Translations under genes and position numbers: made by a program
NCBI GenBank assembly: GCA_024509875.1
Contig: JAMPIV010004941.1
Span: forward strand, 1 to 64,000
DNA: 64,000 bases
DNA from: Oreohelix idahoensis
Lineage: Eukaryota; Mollusca; Gastropoda; Stylommatophora; Oreohelicidae
Direction: 5' to 3'
Part shown: positions 10,982-22,499 of the stretch, in pieces
How positions within the stretch are numbered: position 1 is the stretch's first letter
Layout of the letters: every line of letters begins with the position of its first letter
The notes under the pieces: generated by a model
The model's input: the letters and a program-made list of their open reading frames with translations, nothing else
What the model was told of the DNA's origin: nothing
The model's database searches: none

Positions 10982-11624
10982 TTGTTCGAGTTCTGGCCTT
11001 CCTGTATAGCAATTTGTTCTTCATAATATACTCTCCCTTGCTTGGAGGAGTGTGGCATTTGGGCAATTTTTTAAAACATGGCTTGAGTGTCCTATCCTCA
11101 GCCTGCGCCTTCCTCATCTCTTCTGGATGAACATTTATAGGTCCACCTTCTTCCTCCTTTGACTGTGACCTAATCTGCACTGTCGCCATGATCACAGGTC
11201 TCTCGGGATTCCCCAAGAAGACGTATCTACACTCCAATATCAGAGGGTAGATTGGTTCATCTATCACTGCTGCTCTGATTTCTCCTTCCACATAGCGAGT
11301 TTTCACCGTGATCCTTGCGATGGGAAGTGTCATGAGTGGTATGTCCTTAGTCGCCCCTTGTATTTCCACTGTTTCGGTGGTATACTGACTTGGGTCTACT
11401 AGGCTAGCCTTCACAACTGAATCAAAATCCAAACCTGTATCATATAAGAACCTTAATGTGACTCCGTTACAAACAACATCCTCACAAACTGGGGGGTGAT
11501 AAGGTTCCTGCTGTCCAGTAGGTTTAACCTTTAATCTCCGGTTCCCCGATTTCATTGCAGCAATGTTTGAAGGTTTCCTTTTACAAAATTCGGTGTTATG
11601 GTTGTCCTTCTTACACCATTTGCA
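10944..11624 (-). pseudogene. pol: Copy 2 zinc knuckle, aspartic protease and linker
   Basis: At 11583-11624 the minus strand encodes a CCHC knuckle of the form C-x2-C-x4-H-x4-C (WCKWCKKDNHNTEFC), continuous in frame with the 203-aa protease frame at 10944-11555. The retropepsin motif YDTGLD is intact. The frame ends ...QLVLPHFI because of a one-base gain at the integrase junction, shared with copy 3 but absent from copy 1. Gag and protease were thus one continuous frame before a TAG arose upstream of the knuckle at about 11680. Confidence 0.9.
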
Positions 11625-12800
11625 CCACCTCTTTCCTTGGTGAAAAGGTTTTCTTTCATTATATTTTTGGTCATTGAACTATGAGTTTCTATCACGATAA
11701 TCATTTCGTGGCCTATCAAAGTTTGTCCTACCTTTATTACTTTGTTCTCTGGTATCAAATTTATTAAAGTGCTGTGGGGCTTTAAAATTTTCTATATGTT
11801 TCTTTTTAGAGCCAACTACCTCTGCCTGGGCTGCTTGATACCTCTCAGCGACATTCAATACCTCCCCCAACTTCTCTGCACCTTGTTCCATGAGAAATTT
11901 TCTCAGGTCTGGAGCCATGGACTCTCTTAATTGCTCTATCATGATCATTTCTTTGAGATCTTGGGTCTTCCCCAGAGCCGTCCATTTCTCCAAATAGGTT
12001 TCCAGTCTGGCAGAGAATTGGTGGTATGTCTCCCCAGACAAAAGCCTGGCATTTCTAAACTTCTTACGATAAAATTCACCATTCTTTTCATATCTTAATA
12101 ACAAAGCCTGCTTTAGCATGTCATAATTGTGTTGGTCGTCTCTATTCATTTTGGCAAAAACCTCATAAGATGTACCCCTAAGCCCCTGAGATAACTTGAG
12201 ACTCCCCCTCTCTCTCTCTCTCTCTCTCTCTCTAACCCATACGTAGTAGCCAATAGTTCAAATCTACTTAAGTACCCCTCTATGTCATCGTCTTTCTCAA
12301 CAAAATGGTCTAAATAAAAACCCCATAGCTGAGGTTGAGGCTCCCTGACTAGGCGTAGCATCGAAGGAAAAGGGGCTGGCACCATTTTCAGGAGCATGGC
12401 CTTGTAATTCCAACTCCCTTAGTCGTAACTCGTGCTCCCTTTGCAATCTCCTATCTTCTGCTTCCCTTTCGGCAGTCAATCTCTTTTCTTCTGCCTCCCT
12501 TTCGGCAGTCAATCTCTTTTCTTCTGCCTCCCTTTCAGCCTTTTTTTCTTCTAATTGGAGCCTTTTAATCTTCCTATCTGCCTCCAATGCACTAGCCTCT
12601 TTGTCAGCCTCAATCTGCAGCCTCTTAAGTTCTTTGTCAGCCTCAATTTGTAACCTCTTTTCTTCAGCTAACCTCCTATCTTCCCTTTCAATATACTTGT
12701 CACATTCTGACGTTACATATTGAACCAAAACCTGACCACCCATGTTCATTTCCTTAGCCGTCAGCACAGCAGCCGATCTGAATTTGGCTAGATCTGCCAT
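11625..12800 (-). pseudogene. gag: Copy 2 gag with SCAN-like capsid
   Basis: The 167-aa N-terminal frame (12297-12800) starts MADLAKFRSA and is mostly a charged helix rich in Glu, Arg and Lys with AEREAEEKRLT repeats. The capsid lies in another frame: FVEKDDDIEGYLSRFELLATTYGL, then after the (CT)n tract FRNARLLSGETYHQFSARLETYL and DLRKFLMEQGAEKL. Lesions are the one-base gain at the helix-capsid border (all three copies), an out-of-frame dinucleotide tract, and a TAG before the zinc knuckle where copy 1 has CAG. Gag would build the virus-like particle. Confidence 0.92.
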
Positions 12801-13012
12801 ACTATATCACACAATTTAACAATGACCAACGCAAATTACAAAATCTAATTACTAAGCTAATATACTAATTAATTAATTACCACTGGCTGTGAAGATTCAT
12901 CAACTTTTACTTTCCACTTTTAATTTTAGGGACACTGTTAAATTTTTACATATTATGCCCCCAATAGTTTAATTCCTGGACCAGGAGACCCTAATATCTT
13001 TGGTAAATCTAA

Positions 13013-13030
13013 ATCCCGGACGAGCCCCCA
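13013..13030 (-). promoter_or_regulatory. Primer-binding site, tRNA-Pro type, copy 2
   Basis: The same 18-base tRNA-Pro sequence as at 6584, again five bases from the LTR end. Confidence 0.92.
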
Positions 13031-13035
13031 ATATT

Positions 13036-14970
13036 TATAGTGGTTTTTGATGTTATTGCGTGGTTGCTATGTTACCTAGTGTACTGGATGAGGTCAGCTG
13101 TGAAGGCTCCTGAAGATAACAGTTTATGTGAGTTACAGAACGCCTTTCTGCTACCACTTATGACCTCAAACAGACTTATTCTGCTATTATGTATGTTAGC
13201 TACGTTTAATGTCTAGGGTAATGAAATGTGATGAGTAGGTAATTAAATACACAGACACACACATGTAAACACTAAGTCTAATAATAATAAGTTCTATGAT
13301 CAACTCAACTAACACTGGCTTTAGAATTTAAATTTTACAATTTTTTTAAAAATTTATTTAGTCCTGAACCAAATTTTCTTGTGGTCAGGACGTATGAAAC
13401 AATATGTATTTATCAATAAAAGTGCATATATATTGAATAATCAAAATGAAAATTTTTGTACATAGACATATGGTTACATTGGTTAATATTAACACTAACT
13501 ACAGAGTCTTTGGAAAACTAGCACTGGATGTCTGGTCGTGGTGGTGTCATCATGCCCGATCTCTGTTTACAATAGTCATTGTCTTTGAAATATGGAACTG
13601 AGGTACAGTTTTTATACACAAGGATTTTTATTTATTTTAGTGTGGACAAATTTGCTGAATCAACAGCAGGCCAGGTTTTCAACTTATCTGGCCTGTGACG
13701 ATGTAGTAAAGAATTCAAGTGGCCCACTCCTCACAGGTGCTGAGGTAAAATGGTAGGCTTCTTAGTCATCCACTCTTGGATCTCTTCAAAGCATCTGGCA
13801 CTAGCGCAGTGCCAGACCAGAAACTCACAATTCAAAATTGAAAACACAGTTACGTTGTACTAGCAAAACTCAGCTGAGCTGCTGGCTAGACTATGGCGTC
13901 CCACTGGTAATATATAATTTTCATGGACGTCACACTTCTAACATTAACGATCTGTGTATATGGACAGTCTTCAACAAAATGGCACTTGCCGGCTAATTTT
14001 TTTCTATAATATGAACTCTTTCGTCCAATCAGCGGACTTCCCCTCTACCGTTCAAACATTTAAACTACAATGTCCAATCTTAGTCTAGTTTCGGTCTAGT
14101 TGTGAAATGTACTTATGTCGGTCTGTCTGTCCGAACTTGGTTTTTCCCAAAATTACACTTGGTTTTAGACCAAACTACAAAAAAACTACACAATTTTTGT
14201 CTCACTACGTATAAGATTTCTATGCTAATTTTTTTTAGCTTCTACCCTCCTTTGACTGCCCCTTGTCCACATGCAGTTTGTTTTTCTGCGTTAGGCTCAA
14301 GGACGCGTCAAAAGTAACTTTTGTGAGAAGTATGCACAAATAACTGTCTGCTCGTCTGTATTGAACAATACAGTCTTTCGTCAATTTCTTCCGTGTTATC
14401 TGTCCGTCTTTGTAATTAAAAGTATATTATTTCTCAGGTTAAGATAGCCTATCAAACTAGCTAACTTTTATTCTCCTAAACTTATTATTAAGAAAAAACA
14501 TACTTTTTTCAAGGTTAGTTTTGAAATTTGTTTTTGTTCCTTCGTTCACGGCGTTTGCCGCTTTATTCAAACTAAAACGACTAATTACCGTAAAACGCCT
14601 AAGATACGTCTGTTTCTGACAAGAGCTAAGGTCGTTTTCGAGTCCAAGTTCTCACATGGTGTCACTAGTGTCGTAATTATTTTTTTAAACTACAAATTGC
14701 GTCTGCTAGGTTTTTAGATTCAAGCACGTGTGCAGACCGCATCATTTTTTTTTCTTTTCTTTCCTCTCCGTTCTTGCCCCGTCTAAACTAATATGCCGTT
14801 TTTGTGTCTTCATGTTATAACTAGTTGGTTTTCAATGGCGCTAGAAAACGCTGGCGTGGGCGAGAATGTATCAGCGTATCTTACCTATATTTTTATCCCT
14901 ACATGTTATTTTACCTGTTATCTTTATAAATGGAGGAATTTTAGCGTTGTATTACTGTAATCTCACCACA
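13036..14970 (-). repeat. LTR C, between copies 2 and 3
   Basis: The 1935-bp LTR has the same ends as LTR B. It keeps an extra block at about 14197-14469 that is missing from LTRs A and B but present in LTR D. The hairpin seen at 6932 recurs at about 13361-13391. Confidence 0.92.
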
Positions 14971-15060
14971 CATCTCCCCACCTGAGAACATGCACTAATG
15001 CAAGTTCCAAAACCAGTGATACACATAGATAAAATTAACTCCTTACGCCTGCCAACTACT

Positions 15061-16542
15061 CTAAATTTGATCACAGGGGTGCCTACTGAGGAAATCTGCA
15101 CCGACATTCTGTTATCCCGGGATATATTAAATATTAAACTGATATGGTTGTAACAATAAAGACCAACGTAACAATCTTGCATTTTCATGCTTGGCCTGAG
15201 ATAAGAATACAAGAGGCTGGTGATCTGTTTGGACCACAAAAGTCCTGCCACACAGATAGATTTGGAACTTTTTTATTGCCCAGATTAACGCTAAACACTC
15301 TTTTTCGCTTGTGGAATAACCTTGTTCCGCTTTGTTCAACTTGCGGCTAGCATAAGCGACTGGGTTCAGTTCCCCATTGGGTGAAGAAGACCTTTGCAAC
15401 AAAGTAGCCCCCAGGCCCACATTGCTTGCGTCCGTTCTCACCACAAAGTCCTGAGTCAAATCAGGCAATTTGAGAATCGGCTTGCTAGTGAGTTTTTCCT
15501 TTAACTCTTGGAATGCCAATTCACATTGCGCTGACCAAACAATTTTATCTGGATTTCCCTTGCGAGTCAAATCAGTCAGAGGAGCACATATAGAGTTAAA
15601 ATTTTTGATATATTTTTGATAAAACCCACACAACGACACGAATGATCGCACGCCTTTTTTTGTTTGCGGTCGATGTGCTCTCTGCAGTTTTTCCAAGTTC
15701 TTGGGGTCAGGGGTCATGTTACCCTGATACACAGTATGCCCCAAGAATTCCAACTCTTTGCATCCAATACAACATTTTGTTGGTCTAGCAGTCAAGTTCG
15801 CTTCTCTGAGCCTATCAAATAGCATATTCAGAGAGTTAATGTGTTCTTCAAATGTTTCTGTGGCGATGAGGATATCATCCATGAAATTCGTGATACATGG
15901 ATTATTCAAGGGATCCAACAATTTGCGCATCATCCTAGAAAATACACTCGGAGCATTTTTCAGTCTGAATGGTAACATGTTGAATTCATAATGTCCTTCC
16001 GAGGTGCTAAAAGCTAAATAAGGTCGAACTTCAGGCTTCACTGGGATCTGGTAATAGCCTTTGCTAAGATCCACCTTCGAAAAATATTTTGCCTTGTTCA
16101 GTCTGGCAAATAACTGTTTTGTGTCTGGCAATGGATAAACCTGACCTTCTGTGACAGCATTCAGTTTCCTGTAATCTATGCACAGTCTATGTTCCCCAGA
16201 CGGTTTCCTCAACAAAACTACACTGGAGCTAAAAAAAGATTCACTGTGAGAAATAATTCCTTCTTTCAACAAATACTATATCTCCTCTTTCAATGCTTTC
16301 TCCTTAGCGAACGGAACAGAATACCCTCTCATACAGATTGGGTTTGAGTCTACCAGCTTCATGTCATACTGTAGCAAATTAGTATGTCCTGGTTTATCTG
16401 TTAACACATCCGTATGTTCGTCCAGAACCTGTTGAACTCTCTCCTTCTGATTTTTAATCAGGTGCTTACTGACTTTTACCTGTGCGGCTGTCTCACAGGG
16501 ATGTAATGAGTATTCATGTGAGGTGAGTGGTTCCTTTTTCAT
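15061..16542 (-). pseudogene. pol: Copy 3 reverse transcriptase-RNase H
   Basis: Same layout as copy 2: linker frame 16276-16542, TAG, then the 381-aa RT-RNase H frame at 15127-16272 with FMDD at residues 130-133 and the D-E-D residues of RNase H. The C-terminal piece is again in another frame and ends at 15061. The TAG and the C-terminal frame change are identical to those of copy 2. The intact catalytic motifs and few differences show that the two copies separated recently. Confidence 0.93.
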
Positions 16543-16557
16543 TTCAGTTGCGATAGC

Positions 16558-17676
16558 CTAGGTCAGTAAAGGGGTGCCTTCCTGGATTTGTCTGTCCAGA
16601 TACTTCTTTAAAAGGTTCACATGATATATCTTTTCCTTCCCCTTTTTGTCAATTTTATAGTTTGTTCTAGACACCTTCTCTAGAACCGTATATGGACCTT
16701 GCCATCCAATTTGCAACTTATTATTGCTGACGGGTAGTAGAAGAAGCACTTTCTCTCCCACAGCTAATTTTCTGTCCTTTGCCTTTCGATTAAAATAAGC
16801 TGCATGTTTCTTCCTGGCTTGTCTCAAATTATCATTTGAGAGTTTTTATCCAGCTTTCAGACGAGTGGTCAGCTCGTTAACATATTGGTATGATGAGGTA
16901 ACAGTCTCTTCTGCCTTCTCATCTGTCCAGGTCCTCAACAAAGCTTCTAATGGACCTTTTATTGGCCTCCCAAATAACAGGGTTGCGGGTGCCATCCTGG
17001 TTGAACTATGTGGTACCTCCCGATACGCAAACAACGCAGCGGGCAGAAATTGATCCCACATATCAGGTTTCTCACGTGCCAGCTTCCCCAGGATAGAAAT
17101 GAGAGTCCCATTGAACCTCTCTACCTGGCCGTTCCCTTGTGGATGGTACGGACTACAATGAAAGTGTCTGGCTTGAAATAGCTTAAAAACTTCTTCCGTT
17201 AGTTTCCCCTTGAACTGTGAGCCATTATCAGTCAAGATTTGATGCCGGAATCCTAATCTTGTGAATATTGTACGTAGTGCCTCTGCCACATGTTTAGAAT
17301 CAATTGATGGCAGGGCTACTGCCTCTCCCCACATAGAACAAGTGTCCACCAGAATAAGGATGTAACTGTTCCTCCTCTTGGTCCGAGTGAGAGGTCCCAC
17401 AATATCCACTGCAACCCTCTCAAAAGGTGTTCTCACTATGGGCATTTCCCCTAGAGTTGCAGGAGCAGTCCAAAGTTTTGGAGCTACCCTTTGACATTCT
17501 GGACAGGATTTGACATATCTTTTTATATCTTCCGTTATCCCTGGCCAGAAGTAATGACAAGCTATACGCTGTCCTGTGGCGCTGATCCCCATGTGACCAC
17601 TGAAGGGAATCGCATGCCCTAGTTCCATCACTTTCTTCCTATATGAAGTGGGGAAGAACCAGCTGGTTGTGACCAT
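16558..17676 (-). pseudogene. pol: Copy 3 integrase
   Basis: The 276-aa frame (16846-17676) carries the HHCC zinc site and the D91-D150-E186 triad. The same stop as in copy 2 separates it from the C-terminal domain at 16558-16827. Sharing this stop, the next one, and the upstream one-base gain with copy 2 while copy 1 lacks at least three of these lesions is the main evidence for duplication after inactivation. Confidence 0.93.
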
Positions 17677-18319
17677 TTGTTCGAGTTCCGGCCTTCCTGT
17701 ATAGCAATTTGTTCTTCATAATATACTCTCCCTTGCTTGGAGGAGTGTGGCATTTGGGCAATTTTTTAAAACATGGCTTGAGTGTCCTATCCTCAGCCTG
17801 CGCCTTCCTCATCTCTACTGGATGAACATTTATAGGTCCACCTTCTTCCTCCTTTGACTGTGACCTAATCTGCACTGTCGCCATGATCACAGGTCTCTCG
17901 GGATTCCCCAAGAAGACGTATCTACACTCCAATATCAGAGGGTAGATTGGTTCATCTATCACTGCTGCTCTGATTTCTCCTTCCACATAGCGAGTTTTCA
18001 CCGTGATCCTTGCGATGGGAAGTGTCATGAGTGGTATGTCCTTAGTCGCCCCTTGTATTTCCACTGTTTCAGTGGTATACTGACTTGGGTCTACTAGGCT
18101 AGCCTTCACAACTGAATCAAAATCCAAACCTGTATCATATAAGAACCTTAATGTGACTCCGTTACAAACAACATCCTCACAAACTGGGGGGTGATAAGGT
18201 TCCTGCTGTCCAGTAGGTTTAACCTTTAATCTCCGGTTCCCCGATTTCATTGCAGCAATGTTTGAAGGTTTCCTTTTACAAAATTCGGTGTTATGGTTGT
18301 CCTTCTTACACCATTTGCA
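17639..18319 (-). pseudogene. pol: Copy 3 zinc knuckle, aspartic protease and linker
   Basis: The CCHC knuckle (about 18278-18319) and the 203-aa protease frame (17639-18250) are continuous. YDTGLD is intact. The frame closes at ...VLPHFI through the same one-base gain as in copy 2. One residue in the linker differs between the copies (HPVEM here, HPEEM in copy 2). Confidence 0.9.
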
Positions 18320-19493
18320 CCACCTCTTTCCTTGGTGAAAAGGTTTTCTTTCATTATATTTTTGGTCATTGAACTATGAGTTTCTATCACGATAATCATT
18401 TCGTGGCCTATCAAAGTTTGTCCTACCTTTATTACTTTGTTCTCTGGTATCAAATTTATTAAAGTGCTGTGGGGCTTTAAAATTTTCTATATGTTTCTTT
18501 TTAGAGCCAACTACCTCTGCCTGGGCTGCTTGATACCTCTCAGCAACATTCAATACCTCCCCCAACTTTTCTGCACCTTGTTCCATGAGAAATTTTCTCA
18601 GGTCTGGAGCCATGGACTCTCTTAATTGCTCTATCATGATCATTTCTTTGAGATCTTGGGTCTTCCCCAGAGCCGTCCATTTCTCCAAATAGGTTTCCAG
18701 TCTGGCAGAGAATTGGTGGTATGTCTCCCCAGACAAAAGCCTGGCATTTCTAAACTTCTTACGATAAAATTCACCATTCTTTTCATATCTTAATAACAAA
18801 GCCTGCTTTAGCATGTCATAATTGTGTTGGTCGTCTCTATTCATTTTGGCAAAAACCTCATAAGATGTACCCCTAAGCCCCTGAGATAACTTGAGACTCC
18901 CTCTCTCTCTCTCTCTCTCTCTCTCTAACCCATACGTAGTAGCCAATAGTTCAAATCTACTTAAGTACCCCTCTATGTCATCGTCTTTCTCAACAAAATG
19001 GTCTAAATAAAAACCCCATAGCTGAGGTTGAGGCTCCCTGACTAGGCGTAACATCGAAGGAAAAGGGGCTGGCACCATTTTCAGGAGCATGGCCTTGTAA
19101 TTCCAACTCCCTTAGTCGTAACTCGTGCTCCCTTTGCAATCTCCTATCTTCTGCTTCCCTTTCGGCAGTCAATCTCTTTTCTTCTGCCTCCCTTTCGGCA
19201 GTCAATCTCTTTTCTTCTGCCTCCCTTTCAGCCTTTTTTTCTTCTAATTGGAGCCTTTTAATCTTCCTATCTGCCTCCAATGCACTAGCCTCTTTGTCAG
19301 CCTCAATCTGCAGCCTCTTAAGTTCTTTGTCAGCCTCAATTTGTAACCTCTTTTCTTCAGCTAACCTCCTATCTTCCCTTTCAATATACTTGTCACATTC
19401 TGACGTTACATATTGAACCAAAACCTGACCACCCATGTTCATTTCCTTAGCCGTCAGCACAGCAGCCGATCTGAATTTGGCTAGATCTGCCAT
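18320..19493 (-). pseudogene. gag: Copy 3 gag with SCAN-like capsid
   Basis: The N-terminal frame (18990-19493) matches copies 1 and 2. The 238-aa capsid frame (18374-19090) is open across the (CT)n tract, unlike the other copies: ...YGLERERERERGSLKLSQGLRG... and on through FRNARLLSGETYHQFSARLETYL to DYRDRNS, where a TAG stops it before the zinc knuckle. The helix and capsid are still out of frame because of the shared one-base gain. The capsid resembles the SCAN dimerisation domain, known to derive from Gmr1-like gag. Confidence 0.93.
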
Positions 19494-19705
19494 ACTATAT
19501 CACACAATTTAACAATGACCAACGCAAATTACAAAATCTAATTACTAAGCTAATATACTAATTAATTAATTACCACTGGCTGTGAAGATTCATCAACTTT
19601 TACTTTCCACTTTTAATTTTAAGGACACTGTTAAATTTTTACATATTATGCCCCCAATAGTTTAATTCCTGGACCAGGAGACCCTAATATCTTTGGTAAA
19701 TCTAA

Positions 19706-19723
19706 ATCCCGGACGAGCCCCCA
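19706..19723 (-). promoter_or_regulatory. Primer-binding site, tRNA-Pro type, copy 3
   Basis: The same 18-base tRNA-Pro sequence. As the outermost PBS it marks the 5' end of the array on the minus strand. Confidence 0.92.
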
Positions 19724-19728
19724 ATATT

Positions 19729-21831
19729 TATAGTGGTTTTTGATGTTATTGCGTGGTTGCTATGTTACCTAGTGTACTGGATGAGGTCAGCTGTGAAGGC
19801 TCCTGAAGATAACAGTTTATGTGAGTTACAGAATGCCTTTCTGCTACCACTTATGACCTCAAACAGACTTTTTCTGCTATTATGTATGTTAGCTACGTTT
19901 AATGTCTAGGGTAATGAAATGTGATGAGTAGGTAATTAAATACACAGACACACACATGTAAACACTAAGTCTAATAATAACAAGTTCTATGATCAAATCA
20001 ACTAACACTGGCTTTAGAATTTAAATTTTACAATTTTTTTAAAAATTTATTTAGTCCTGAACCAAATTTTCTTGTGGTCAGGACGTATGAAACAATATGT
20101 ATTTATCAATAAAAGTGCATATATATTGAATAATCAAAATGAAAATTTTTGTACATAGACATATGGTTACATTGGTTAATATTAACACTAACTACAGAGT
20201 CTTTGGAAAACTAGCACTGGATGTCTGGTCGTGGTGGTGTCATCATGCCCGATCTCTGTTTACAATAGTCATTGTCTTTGAAATATGGAACTGAGGTATA
20301 GTTTTTATACACAAGGATTTTTATTTATTTTAGTGTGGACAAATTTGATGAATCAACAGCAGGCCAGGTTTTCAACTTATCTGGCCTGTGACGATGTAGT
20401 AAAGAATTCAAGTGGCCCACTCCTCACAGTTGCTGAGGCAAAATAGTAGGCTTCTTAGACATCCACTCTTGGATCTCTTCAAAGCATCTGATCTGGCCAG
20501 ACTAGCGCAAAAGTGCCAGACCACTGAAACATTTTTACAAACAACAATTCAAAATCTCTTGACCCAAACACAGTTACTAGTTTCCCATTCCCTTTTGTAC
20601 TATCTGAAATATTTTCATTAATCTCTTTTTTTTTCAAAACTCAGCTGAGTCTGTTTTCCCTGGCTAGACTATGGCGTCACTCACTGGTAATATTTTTCAT
20701 AATGGCAGTATTCATCATTAAATGTTAAATAAAAAGGGAACGTCTCCTTACACTTCTAACATTAACGATGAGCTGCTGTGTAGATGGCGTCCCACTGACA
20801 GAAAATCACTCTTTAGCAACGAAAATGGACACTTGCACTTGCGGGCTCTTTTTTTCTATAATATGAACTCTTTCGTCCAATCAGCGGACTTCCCCTCTAC
20901 CTTTCAAACATTTAAACTACAATGTCCAATTTCAGTCTAGTTTCGGTCTACTGTTGTGAAATTTTACTTATGTCGGTCTGTCTGTACGAACTTGGTTTTT
21001 CCCAAAATTACACTTGTTTTAGACTAACTACAAGAAAAAACTACACAATTTTTGCCTCCCCCTACGTCTAAGATTTCTATGCTAATTTTTTTTTAGCTTC
21101 TACCCTCCTTTGACTGCCCCTTGTCCACATGCAGTTTGTTTTTCTGCGTTAGGCTCAAGGACGCCTCAAAATGTAACTTTCGTGAGAGTATGCACAAATA
21201 ACTGTCTGCTAGTCTGTATTGACCAATACAGTCTTTCGTCCATATCTTTCGTGTTATCTGTCCGTCTTTGTAATTAAAAGTATATTATTGCTCAGGTTAA
21301 GATGGGCTATCAAACTAGCTAACTTTTATTCTCCTAAACTTATTATTAAGAAAAAACATACTTTTTTCAAGGTTAGTTTTGAAATTTGTTTTTGTTCCTT
21401 CGTTCACGGCGTTTGCCGCTTTATTCAAACTAAAACGACTATTTACCGTAAAAAACGCCTAAGATACGTCTGTTTCTGACAAGAGCTAAGGTCGTTTTTC
21501 GAGTCCAATTTTCTACATTGTGTCAACTAGTGGCGTAATTTTTTTTTTTAAAACCACAAATTGCGTCTGCTAGACTTTTAGATTCAAACACGTGTTCAGA
21601 CCACATCATTTTTTTCCTTTTCTTTCTTCCGTTTTACCCCGTCTAAACTAATATGCCGTTTTTTGTGTCTTCATGTTATAACTAGTTAGTTTTCAATGGC
21701 GCTAGAAAACGCTGGCGTGGGCGAGAATGTATCAGCGTATCTTACCTATTTTTTTTTATCCCTACATTTCATTTAACTGTTATCTGTATAAATTGAGGAA
21801 TTTTAGCGTTGTATCACTGAATTTCACCACA
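19729..21831 (-). repeat. LTR D, outer 5' LTR of the array
   Basis: 2103 bp with ends matching the other LTRs (TGTGG at 21831, ...CTATA at 19729). It retains the block missing from A and B, and several further segments between about 20480 and 20840 that A, B and C all lack. It is therefore the most complete of the four, and B and C look like internally shortened versions. Confidence 0.9.
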
Positions 21832-21880
21832 GTCTACAGCAAAGACCAAAATGTGTGAATGTCTACAGCAAAGACCAAAA
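21832..21880. repeat. Short direct repeat after the array
   Basis: GTCTACAGCAAAGACCAAAA occurs twice, 29 bases apart, directly after the LTR end. Confidence 0.85.
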
Positions 21881-22499
21881 GCTTGTAAAAAATAGCCATG
21901 ACTGATTTGAATGGTCATAGTGGGATAGTGAATTTTTGTTAAAGGCTAGTCTAGCATGTAAGATTGTTCAAGGCTTAAAAATGAACTGTCAACGTGATTT
22001 AGCTTGCGTAAAGCTCCTAGCATCTGTGACACTACGTTCCGGGACTATTTAAAAATATCGTAAGGATGTTTTAATTAGAAATCAAAAACCCAAAAATATA
22101 TACACAGCAAACTCAAATATAAACAAAAAAGCATAAAAAATTTTTTTCTTGCTTTTTAGCCATGTCACTAAACTGTGTAGTCTCTATATGAATACTCAAC
22201 ACCTATTCTAAATCAATGGGGTCTAATAATGCCTGTAAATCATTTTAATGAAAGGGTATTCTCTGTTACTCATACTTCCTACATTTTAGCAGAAAAAGTT
22301 TGAATATTATTGTGTTGTAGACATTCTGAAAAGTCAGGTTCTTCTGTTTCAAAACAGCCCCTGTATTGTAGCCCATATAGTTGCATATTTCTGTGATTGA
22401 ATTTTTACAAAGCCTCCAGACTTCTATAATTTAAAGAGAATCCATGCTGCTGAGTTTGGCCCAAAATAAAAATCATATGAGAAATAGGCATTCTCTATG
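21881..22499. other. AT-rich stretch without a recognised feature
   Basis: No open frame, repeat or RNA gene is evident. It may be the decayed continuation of the LINE on its right. Confidence 0.5.

Larger units (their letters stand above)
8276..13035 (-). mobile_element. Internal region of Gmr1-like copy 2
   Basis: 4760 bp from the polypurine tract to the PBS-LTR spacer. It is nearly identical to internal 3 (4758 bp), including the same premature stops and the same one-base gain between protease and integrase. Order on the minus strand: gag, zinc knuckle, protease, integrase, RT, RNase H. Confidence 0.93.
14971..19728 (-). mobile_element. Internal region of Gmr1-like copy 3
   Basis: 4758 bp, nearly identical to internal 2. 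It differs by scattered substitutions and the length of the gag (CT)n tract, which here leaves the capsid frame open. Confidence 0.93.
585..21831 (-). mobile_element. Tandem array of three Gmr1-like Ty3/gypsy retrotransposons with four LTRs
   Basis: LTR A (585-1651), internal 1, LTR B (6607-8275), internal 2, LTR C (13036-14970), internal 3 and LTR D (19729-21831) follow one another in the same minus orientation, adjacent copies sharing an LTR. Each internal region reads gag, zinc knuckle, protease, integrase, RT, RNase H. Integrase before RT inside an otherwise Ty3-like pol is the hallmark of the Gmr1-like clade. The repeat period is about 6.69 kb between copies 2 and 3. No copy has an open polyprotein. 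Internals 2 and 3 are nearly identical and share inactivating lesions, which points to unequal LTR-LTR exchange after the element was already dead. Confidence 0.93.

Noticed and set aside
11675..11690. Programmed stop-codon readthrough at the gag TAG, as in gammaretroviruses
   Set aside because: The TAG lies upstream of the zinc knuckle rather than at the gag-pol border, is absent from copy 1, and is one of several shared lesions.
8276..13035. Ty1/copia classification from the integrase-before-RT order
   Set aside because: Integrase, RT (FMDD with LPFRLKNAPSVF), RNase H and SCAN-like gag are all Ty3-like; only the order resembles copia.
21219..21479. 86-codon plus frame
   Set aside because: It lies inside LTR D and is broken in LTRs B and C.
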